Source: Tissierellia bacterium (GTDB taxonomy: Bacteria > Bacillota > Clostridia > Tissierellales > Tepidimicrobiaceae). Taken from it: a DNA stretch of 32,048 bases. The DNA lies in NCBI GenBank assembly GCA_012798935.1, contig JAAZMG010000024.1:1-32048 (forward strand). The letters run 5' to 3'. The first letter of the stretch is position 1. Every line of letters begins with the position of its first letter. The notes under the pieces were generated by a model. The model was not told where the DNA came from. It did no database searches and saw nothing but the letters and a program-made list of their open reading frames with translations. Positions 19,408 to 26,352 of this stretch are shown piece after piece. Both the position numbers and the translations under genes were made by a program.

Positions 19408-20751
19408 ATGGAAAAACGGGAAAGTTTCAAAAGTAGTTTTGGGTTATTTGCAGCAGCTGTTGGTTCAGCTGTAGGACTAGGTAATATTTGGCGTTTTCCA
19501 TATATTACTGGTATGAATGGTGGAGCCGCATTTATTTTAGTTTATTTAATATGTGTTGCTATTATCGGTTTACCTGTATTATTGTCAGAATTTATTATTG
19601 GAAGGGAAGGTAAATCTAACCCTATAGATTCTTTTAAAAATCTTATGCCAAAAGGAAAATGGTATATAAGTGGAATATTAGGAGTTATGGCTGCATTTTT
19701 AATTTTATCTTTTTATAGTGTAATTGCAGGATGGACATTGGAGTATATGATAAAGGCTATAGGAAACCAATTTGCCGGGAAGGATGTCAACCAAATTGAT
19801 GCTATGTTTGGGGACTTTATTAGTAACCCTATAAGACCCATTTTTTGGCAGTTTATTATCCTAAGCTTAACTTGTTATATTGTAGCTAGCGGTGTAGAAA
19901 AAGGGATTGAAAAATATTCTAGCCTATTAGTTCCAGCTTTAATAGTAATTATTATAATCTTAGATATTAGAGCTTTAACTTTACCTGGAGCTTCCGAGGG
20001 ATTAAGTTTTTTATTCAAGCCAGATTTCTCAAAGGTAAATGGAAAGGTTATACTTGATGCTTTAGGTCACTCATTTTTTTCTTTAAGTTTAGGAGCAGGG
20101 ACTATGATTACTTACGGTTCATATATTAAAAACAATGAAAGATTAGGTTCTTCCGCTTTAAATATTGCTATAGCAGATACTCTAATTGCTATTTTAGCAG
20201 GTATAGCTATATTTCCAGTAGTATTTGCTTTTGGTATAGAGCCTGATAATGGGCCAGGCCTTGTATTTATTACATTGCCTAATGTATTTCCCAAAATTCC
20301 AGGAGGATATATATTTGGAATACTATTCTTTTTATTATTAGCTTTAGCTGCTTTAACTAGCACTATATCTATGTTAGAAGTTGTAGTAGCTTTTGGGGTG
20401 GACAGGTTTAAGGCTAGTAGAGAAAGGGTAGCCATTATATCTACAATTTTAATATTTATAGTTGGAATATTTGCCTCTTTGTCCCAAGGCGTTTTAGGGC
20501 ATATATCATTTTTGGGTACGGATTTCCTAGATTTTCTAGATAAGCTAACTGCCAATTACTTTATGACTGCAGGCTCCTTAATAACCATATTGTTTGTAGG
20601 ATGGAAGTTGGATAGAAAAATAACAGATAGGCAATTAACCAACGAAGGTATGCTGGATATAGGATATGTAGATACATTTTACTTTGTAGCTAAATATATC
20701 TCGCCAATAGCTATAATATTAGTATTTTTAGCAAGCGTTGGCATAATATAA
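19408..20751 (+). CDS. Sodium-dependent transporter, NSS/SNF family (tandem paralog)
   Basis: SFGLFAAAVGSAVGLGNIWRFPYITGMNGGAAFILVY; clear paralog of the preceding gene. Confidence 0.95.
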   Translation: MEKRESFKSSFGLFAAAVGSAVGLGNIWRFPYITGMNGGAAFILVYLICVAIIGLPVLLSEFIIGREGKSNPIDSFKNLMPKGKWYISGILGVMAAFLILSFYSVIAGWTLEYMIKAIGNQFAGKDVNQIDAMFGDFISNPIRPIFWQFIILSLTCYIVASGVEKGIEKYSSLLVPALIVIIIILDIRALTLPGASEGLSFLFKPDFSKVNGKVILDALGHSFFSLSLGAGTMITYGSYIKNNERLGSSALNIAIADTLIAILAGIAIFPVVFAFGIEPDNGPGLVFITLPNVFPKIPGGYIFGILFFLLLALAALTSTISMLEVVVAFGVDRFKASRERVAIISTILIFIVGIFASLSQGVLGHISFLGTDFLDFLDKLTANYFMTAGSLITILFVGWKLDRKITDRQLTNEGMLDIGYVDTFYFVAKYISPIAIILVFLASVGII

Positions 20752-20755
20752 TTTT

Positions 20756-20797
20756 AAAAAAGGTGGTAGGTTTCTCTAAATCTACCACCTTTTTTTA
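20756..20797 (+). terminator. Terminator after the second NSS gene
   Basis: AAAAAAGGTGGTAGGTTTctctAAATCTACCACCTTTTTTT. Confidence 0.9.
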
Positions 20798-20836
20798 AAT
20801 TTTAAAACAATAGTTTTTATGAGAAAACGTGAAGAA

Positions 20837-20854
20837 GGTCAAGGAAAGTCAAGG
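20837..20854. promoter_or_regulatory. CtsR-like operator (distal copy)
   Basis: GGTCAAGGAAAGTCAAGG. Confidence 0.6.
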
Positions 20855-20893
20855 TTTTTCAAAAAAACAGCTGGTTAACATAAAATACGAGAC

Positions 20894-20922
20894 TTGAATA
20901 TTAATATAGTAGATGGTACAAT
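20894..20922 (+). promoter_or_regulatory. hsp20 promoter
   Basis: TTGAAT, 17 nt, TACAAT. Confidence 0.7.
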
Positions 20923-20932
20923 TTAATTGAAA

Positions 20933-20950
20933 GGTCAAAGAAAGTCAAAG
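20933..20950. promoter_or_regulatory. CtsR operator
   Basis: GGTCAAAGAAAGTCAAAG fits the tandem heptad GGTCAAA-nnn-GTCAAA. Confidence 0.85.
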
Positions 20951-20977
20951 TTTAATTTATACAGGGAGGTTGATTTA

Positions 20978-21418
20978 ATGTTTGGAATAACACCTTATAG
21001 AGGATGGCAAAGAGGAATGCCAAGAAGATTTGACTGGGGATTTGACAGAATGTTTAATGCTATGTTAGAAGAATTTGATGACAAATCATCTTATTACCCA
21101 CTTAGAGTTGATATTAAAGAAAAGAATAAGGAATATTTATTAGAAGCAGAAATTCCAGGAGCAAACAAAGAAGAAATATATCTTAAAATTAAAGACGATA
21201 TTTTAACAATAGCTGTAGAAAGAAAAGAAGAAATAAATGAAGAAAAAGAAAATTATATTAGACAAGAAAGAAGATATGGTTCTTTCAAAAGAAGTTTTTA
21301 TGTAGAAGATGTAGACCAAGAAAAGATTAAAGCTAAATTTAAAAATGGAGTATTACAAGTAAAATTACCTAAAAAAGAGTCAGCTCCCCAAAAAGAAAAC
21401 AGAATTCCTATAGAATAG
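20978..21418 (+). CDS. Hsp20/alpha-crystallin family small heat shock protein
   Basis: Alpha-crystallin domain (LRVDIKEKNKEYLLEAEIPGANKEEIYLKIKDDILTIAVERKEE...FKNGVLQVKLPK); ATG 20978 after AGGGAGGT. Confidence 0.95.
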   Translation: MFGITPYRGWQRGMPRRFDWGFDRMFNAMLEEFDDKSSYYPLRVDIKEKNKEYLLEAEIPGANKEEIYLKIKDDILTIAVERKEEINEEKENYIRQERRYGSFKRSFYVEDVDQEKIKAKFKNGVLQVKLPKKESAPQKENRIPIE

Positions 21419-21427
21419 GCAAAATGC

Positions 21428-21472
21428 AATAACTTTCTTTTTCGGTGCCAGGCACCCAAAAAGAAAGTTATT
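21428..21472. repeat. 45-bp GGTGCCAGGCACC-centred hairpin, copy 1 (probable bidirectional terminator)
   Basis: AATAACTTTCTTTTTC-GGTGCCAGGCACC-CAAAAAGAAAGTTATT between convergent hsp20 and pncB. Confidence 0.85.
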
Positions 21473-21478
21473 TATAAT

Positions 21479-22933
21479 TTATTTATTCTCTTTTAATAAT
21501 CGATCTTTTATATCCCATAATGGTTTAGATAAATCTACAAAATACTCATGAGGACTTTCAAATCTCCGTACCTCTTCCCAAAGAGTATCGATTTGTTGAC
21601 TACAATAATTTCTTATTTCATCTATAGGTGGGTTTTCATAAATACATTTTCCTTTATCAAATATTTTAACTAATAATTTTTTAGCATAGAAATTTGTTAA
21701 GGTTTTTTTCTTCCAAGTATAAAGAGGATGGAATATTTCATAGGGTTTTGTTACATCAATTTTTTCATCATGTAAGGTTACTACGTCGGCAATAGCCTTA
21801 CCAGTATTTTTATTAAACAATCTATAAAGTTGTTTAAATCCAGGAGTAGTAATCTTCCCTACATTTTCGCTGACTTTAATCTTAGGGATTATTTCTCCGT
21901 TTTCTTCAATAGCAGTTAATTTATAGACTCCTCCAAATACAGGTTCGGATCTAGCTGTAATAAGTCTTTCTCCTACACCAAAGGAATCTATTTTTGCTCC
22001 CTGGTTCAATAAGTCTCTTATTACATATTCATCTAAACTACTAGAAGCTACAATAGGACAATCTTCAAATCCAGCTTCATCCAACATCTTTCTTGATTCT
22101 TTAGATAAATATGCAATATCACCACTATCAATCCTTATACCTTTAGGTCTAAATCCCCTAGGTACTATTTCCTCATTGAAGACCTTGATTGCATTTGGAA
22201 CTCCAGAGGTTAGAACGTTATAAGTATCCACTAATAATACGCAATTATCCGGGTAAAGCTCTGCATAAGCTCTGAATGCTTCTAATTCCGTAGGAAAGAT
22301 TTGAATCCAACTATGGGCCATAGTGCCTAATGCAGGGATATTAAAATCTCTATCTACAATAGTGCAAGCAGTACCTATGGCGCCACCAATATATGCAGCT
22401 CTTGCGCCTAGTATGGCTCCTCCGTATCCTTGAGCCCGTCTTGAACCAAATTCCATTACAGGTCGTCCATCGGCAGCTCTAACTATTCTATTAGTTTTTG
22501 TTGCAATAAGACTTTGGTGGTTGATGGTAAGTAAAATCATGGTTTCAATTATTTGAGCTTGGATAATAGGTCCCTTTACTATGACTATGGGTTCACCGGG
22601 AAATATAGGAGTTCCTTCAGGAATAGCCCATACATCACATTGGAAATTAAAATTTCTTAAATAGTCTAAAAAACCTTCGCTGAACATATTTCTACTTCTA
22701 AAATATTCAATATCATCATTGGAAAATCTTAAATTCTTTAAGTATTCTATAAGTTGTTCCACCCCAGCCATTATAGCAAATCCCCCGCCATCGGGAATGG
22801 TTCTAAAAAACATATCAAAATAGGCAATTTTGTCTTCCATGCCTTTTTCAAAATATCCATTGGCCATGGTAAATTCATAGAAATCTGCTAACATAGTTAG
22901 ATTTCTCTTTTCTTTCCAGTCAATACTGTTCAT
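21479..22933 (-). CDS. pncB: Nicotinate phosphoribosyltransferase
   Basis: MLADFYEFTMANGYFE, EFGSRRAQG, GTMAHSWIQ, VDTYNVLTSGVPNAIKV, GIRIDSGDIAYLSK. Confidence 0.95.
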   Translation of the reverse strand: MNSIDWKEKRNLTMLADFYEFTMANGYFEKGMEDKIAYFDMFFRTIPDGGGFAIMAGVEQLIEYLKNLRFSNDDIEYFRSRNMFSEGFLDYLRNFNFQCDVWAIPEGTPIFPGEPIVIVKGPIIQAQIIETMILLTINHQSLIATKTNRIVRAADGRPVMEFGSRRAQGYGGAILGARAAYIGGAIGTACTIVDRDFNIPALGTMAHSWIQIFPTELEAFRAYAELYPDNCVLLVDTYNVLTSGVPNAIKVFNEEIVPRGFRPKGIRIDSGDIAYLSKESRKMLDEAGFEDCPIVASSSLDEYVIRDLLNQGAKIDSFGVGERLITARSEPVFGGVYKLTAIEENGEIIPKIKVSENVGKITTPGFKQLYRLFNKNTGKAIADVVTLHDEKIDVTKPYEIFHPLYTWKKKTLTNFYAKKLLVKIFDKGKCIYENPPIDEIRNYCSQQIDTLWEEVRRFESPHEYFVDLSKPLWDIKDRLLKENK

Positions 22934-22981
22934 TTTTAAAATCTCCTTTTATTTTAATCGTTTATTGTAGCACTTATATTG

Positions 22982-23010
22982 ATTATATTCCTTAAATAAA
23001 GAAAATTCAA
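22982..23010 (-). promoter_or_regulatory. pncB promoter
   Basis: Reverse strand TTGAAT (23010-23005), 17 nt, TATAAT (22987-22982). Confidence 0.7.
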
Positions 23011-23042
23011 CAAAACATATAAAACTTAAAGTGGCAATAATT

Positions 23043-23394
23043 TATTTAAAAAAATAATAGACGGAGGGACCTTGTTTCATTTTAGCCCTCCGTCATTTAA
23101 AATAGAACCAACTACAGTTATTCCAACCCCTAATATCTTTTAAATTTTGAATCTGCAACTTTTTGTAACTCTCCTAACCGTCAAATACCTTACTACTCGA
23201 AAAGAACTTGACTTTTATTTTTTACCTTTACTCCTTATATTATTTTACTTCTTTAAACTACTTTCAACCCCATAAACTTAATACTTTTCAATTGACTCAT
23301 CTAAATAAATTTTGCAATCAAAGGAACTTATAGATACTTAACTGTATTCTTATATTTTACCTATTAGGTTGGAGATAACTATTAGTTCTATTTG
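23043..23394 (-). ncRNA. Candidate structured non-coding RNA with its own promoter and terminator
   Basis: Reverse-strand closing stem AAATAGAAC/GTTCTATTT + AGTTAT/ATAACT + CCAACCTAATA/TATTAGG(GG)TTGG, then terminator GACGGAGGG...CCCTCCGTC + T-tract; no ORF longer than a few codons with a good ribosome-binding site. Confidence 0.6.
23060..23094 (-). terminator. Intrinsic terminator of the candidate ncRNA
   Basis: 9-bp GACGGAGGG/CCCTCCGTC, then TATTATTTTTTT on the minus strand. Confidence 0.85.
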
Positions 23395-23399
23395 CCTTA

Positions 23400-23428
23400 A
23401 TTATATACCAAAATAAGGAATTTGTAAA
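23400..23428 (-). promoter_or_regulatory. Promoter of the candidate ncRNA
   Basis: Reverse strand TTTACA (23428-23423), 17 nt, TATAAT (23405-23400). Confidence 0.65.
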
Positions 23429-23534
23429 GAAAAATTTTGAAAATTCTAAAAACATCTTTTTAATATAGTGTTTGTATTATATATATACCCATTTATTTAG
23501 AATTAAACATATAAATATATACTTTTAAAAGGGA

Positions 23535-23795
23535 CTATCTCCCTAGTAGTTTTTTCCCTTTTTCAGTAACTGTTATAGATTTTATAGGAATATTATTACA
23601 GGAATTAGAGTAGGGGCAATTGCTACATTTTAGATTACAGCTATTTATAGTTTTTTCCTCTTTGATATAGCCCATTCTATTTAACTGGAAAAAGGCATCT
23701 TCTATTAAACCTTCTGATTTATTTAGTTTTGCAGCAATATTGGTTTTGGATATATAATCTGAATCGTTAATTTCCTTTAGCACATCTTTTAACAA
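23535..23795 (-). CDS. FeoC-like HTH protein with a four-Cys cluster
   Basis: Winged-helix-like N-terminus; CNLKCSNCPYSNSC (Cx3Cx2Cx5C); directly downstream of feoB. Confidence 0.75.
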   Translation of the reverse strand: MLKDVLKEINDSDYISKTNIAAKLNKSEGLIEDAFFQLNRMGYIKEEKTINSCNLKCSNCPYSNSCNNIPIKSITVTEKGKKLLGR

Positions 23796-23814
23796 AATAT
23801 CATCTCCCTAAAAT

Positions 23815-25824
23815 CTAACTAAAACCTAGTAGACTACCAATTTGGAATACTAAAACAGCTCCTAACCACCCAATGGCAAAGGTATATACTACGGTAAATA
23901 TTGCCCATTTATAAGAATTAGTTTCCTTTTTTATGGTACCTATAGTAGCAGCACAAGGGATATATAGCAAGGTCATAACCATAAAAGATGCAGCAGTTAA
24001 AGGGGTGAATACCTCCTGTATTGTAGAAACAAGTTCTGCCCCTTGGCTTACACCAGCATATACCATTCCTAAAGTAGCAATTACTGCTTCCTTAGCTGCT
24101 ATTCCTGAAAACAATCCTACTGCGGCCTGCCATGTGCCAAATCCAGCAGGTCTAAATATTGGAGCAATAAATAGGCCAATTTGTCCTAATATACTGCTTT
24201 GCCCATAAGGTTCAACGCCTAAAGGTAGCATGGCTAGAACCCAAAGTACAGTAACTACGGCAAATATAGTGGTTCCAGCTCTTTTTAAAAACCCAGATAC
24301 ATTGTCCCACATATTTCTTAAAACATTTCTAAGGGTAGGTAATCTGTAAGGTGGAAGCTCCATAATAAAATAAGAAGATTCACCTTTAAACAGAGTTTTA
24401 CTAAAGATTTTACCCATTAACAATGCTACAACTATTCCTAAAAGGTAAAGGAAGAATAAAACTAATCCACCGTTATTAGGGAAAAATGCTGCAATAAATA
24501 CTAAATAAATTGGAAGTTTAGCTCCACAGGACATAAAAGGATTAATTAAAATAGCAATCATTCTATCCTTTTTATTTTCTAAAGTTCTCGTGGACATTAT
24601 TCCAGGCACATTACATCCAAAACCTACTATCATAGATATAAAAGTTTTTCCCTGAAGGCCTAAGGCTCTCATTATATTATCCATCACATAAGCAGCTCTA
24701 GCCATATAGCCACTATCCTCTAAAAACCCCATTAGCATATATAAAACTACTATTAATGGAACAAACTCCACAACTGCCCCAACTCCACCAATGATTCCCT
24801 CTGTAACAAAGGATATTATCCAACTAGGAGAGTTTATTATAATAAGTAGATTCTCTATAATTTCACTCAAAATTTCAATACCTCTACCCATAAGCTCACC
24901 AAATAAATCTTCACCAACGGTAAAAGTTAACTGAAACACTATAAGCATAATTAATGCAAATATAGGCAGCCCTAACCATTTATGGGTTAATACCTTATCT
25001 ATTTTATCGGTTATGGTCTCTTCTGCCTCATCAGGTAATGTAACGGTAAGATCTGCTATGTTACTTACAAACTCATATCTTTTATCTACAATTTCCAACT
25101 CATAATCTTCTGTATTGTTTTTAATATTATGGATTACATTTTTAAACTCATTAGATGAATTTACATTTTCATCCTTGTTTACAAGTTCATATATATATTT
25201 ATCTCCTTCTAGAAGCTTTATAGCAATCCATTGGGAAGGATATTCTAAATCTTTATTATTTAAAAATCCTTTTAGTTTTTCAACTTCCTTATCGATGTTT
25301 TCTCCATAGCTTATATTGGCTTTGAAATCTATATCTTTTTCAATTAATTCAATAGATTGTTTAATAAGTTCTTCTATACCTTTTCTTTTAGAAGCCACAG
25401 TAGGAATAACAGGTGCTCCTAGTTTTTCAGATAGAGCCTTAATATCAAACTTAATATTTCTTTCCTTTGCTTCATCGATCATATTTAATGCAACGACTAC
25501 CTTAGCCCCCATTTCTAACAATTGAGTAGTTAAATATAAGTTTCGTTCAATATTGGTTGCATCTACTACATTAATAACCACATTTGGATTACCTTTAAGA
25601 ATATAATCTCTGGCCACTATTTCATCTTCTGAAAAGGCTCCTAAACTATAGGTGCCTGGTAAATCTACAATATTATATATTTTTTCATTAAATTTTAAAA
25701 CACCTTCTTTTTTTTCTACGGTGACTCCTGGCCAGTTTCCCACATGTTGATTAGAACCTGTAAGGGCGTTAAACAAAGTGGTTTTACCGCTATTAGGGTT
25801 ACCGACTAAAGCAATAGTATTCAA
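23815..25824 (-). CDS. feoB: Ferrous iron transport protein B
   Basis: G domain MNTIALVGNPNSGKTTLFNALTG, DLPGTYSL; membrane core GFGCNVPG, FMSCGAKLPIY. Confidence 0.97.
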   Translation of the reverse strand: MNTIALVGNPNSGKTTLFNALTGSNQHVGNWPGVTVEKKEGVLKFNEKIYNIVDLPGTYSLGAFSEDEIVARDYILKGNPNVVINVVDATNIERNLYLTTQLLEMGAKVVVALNMIDEAKERNIKFDIKALSEKLGAPVIPTVASKRKGIEELIKQSIELIEKDIDFKANISYGENIDKEVEKLKGFLNNKDLEYPSQWIAIKLLEGDKYIYELVNKDENVNSSNEFKNVIHNIKNNTEDYELEIVDKRYEFVSNIADLTVTLPDEAEETITDKIDKVLTHKWLGLPIFALIMLIVFQLTFTVGEDLFGELMGRGIEILSEIIENLLIIINSPSWIISFVTEGIIGGVGAVVEFVPLIVVLYMLMGFLEDSGYMARAAYVMDNIMRALGLQGKTFISMIVGFGCNVPGIMSTRTLENKKDRMIAILINPFMSCGAKLPIYLVFIAAFFPNNGGLVLFFLYLLGIVVALLMGKIFSKTLFKGESSYFIMELPPYRLPTLRNVLRNMWDNVSGFLKRAGTTIFAVVTVLWVLAMLPLGVEPYGQSSILGQIGLFIAPIFRPAGFGTWQAAVGLFSGIAAKEAVIATLGMVYAGVSQGAELVSTIQEVFTPLTAASFMVMTLLYIPCAATIGTIKKETNSYKWAIFTVVYTFAIGWLGAVLVFQIGSLLGFS

Positions 25825-25848
25825 TTCAACATCTCTCCTTTAATCATA

Positions 25849-25863
25849 TGATAATCATTATCA
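25849..25863. promoter_or_regulatory. Fur box between feoA and feoB
   Basis: TGATAATCATTATCA, perfect 7-1-7 palindrome. Confidence 0.9.
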
Positions 25864-25891
25864 ATATCTGACAAAAAATAAAGAACCTTAA

Positions 25892-26116
25892 CTAATTACC
25901 TATTATTATTTTTTGTGCTAATCCGCGACCTAATGCGATCTTATTGCCAGATAAAGAAACTATTATAGGACCAGCATCATTTTTTACAACTTTAACTTTA
26001 GCTCCTGTGTTAAAGCCCATTTCATACAATCTTTTAGTAGCACAGCCTCCTGCGCATATTTTTTTAACTTTTCCCTGCTCTCCTGAGTTTAATTGAATTA
26101 AGGATATATCTGCCAT
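25892..26116 (-). CDS. feoA: Ferrous iron transport protein A (SH3-like)
   Basis: 74 aa; LNSGEQGKVKKICAGGCATKRLYEMGFNTGAKVKVVKNDAGPIIVSLSGNKIALGRGLAQKI. Confidence 0.92.
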   Translation of the reverse strand: MADISLIQLNSGEQGKVKKICAGGCATKRLYEMGFNTGAKVKVVKNDAGPIIVSLSGNKIALGRGLAQKIIIGN

Positions 26117-26171
26117 AATTATTTCCCCCTTTATAAAAACTTATAATTAGAATAAGGCCACTAAACGAAAC

Positions 26172-26186
26172 TGATAATCGCTATCA
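26172..26186. promoter_or_regulatory. Fur-box-like site upstream of feoA
   Basis: TGATAATCGCTATCA (13/15 to the perfect palindrome at 25849). Confidence 0.75.
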
Positions 26187-26273
26187 ATATAATAATATAT
26201 TTTTATAATAAAAGCAATACTTTGAGGTAAGATAATTAAAATAATGGATAATAACATAATACATTAAAGTGTG

Positions 26274-26302
26274 TTTACAAAGATATAAAAATAAGTTATA
26301 AT
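26274..26302 (+). promoter_or_regulatory. cop operon promoter
   Basis: TTTACA, 17 nt, TATAAT. Confidence 0.75.
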
Positions 26303-26306
26303 AATA

Positions 26307-26329
26307 GCACACCTACCCCGGGGGTGTAT
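26307..26329. promoter_or_regulatory. CsoR-type operator
   Basis: GCACACCTACCCCGGGGGTGTAT, G/C-rich dyad directly after the -10. Confidence 0.75.
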
Positions 26330-26352
26330 TGTAAGGGAAAAGGAGTGATATA

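Noticed and set aside
20112-20555. 147-aa minus-strand ORF in the ORF track
   Set aside because: Fully antisense to the second NSS symporter, with low-complexity shadow translation and no ribosome-binding site or family features.
22934-23394. Interpretation of the feoC-pncB gap as a pncB riboswitch leader
   Set aside because: An independent pncB promoter (TTGAAT-17-TATAAT, 23010-22982) lies downstream of the hairpin terminator, so an autonomous RNA is the simpler reading. It is not fully excluded, since readthrough could occur.
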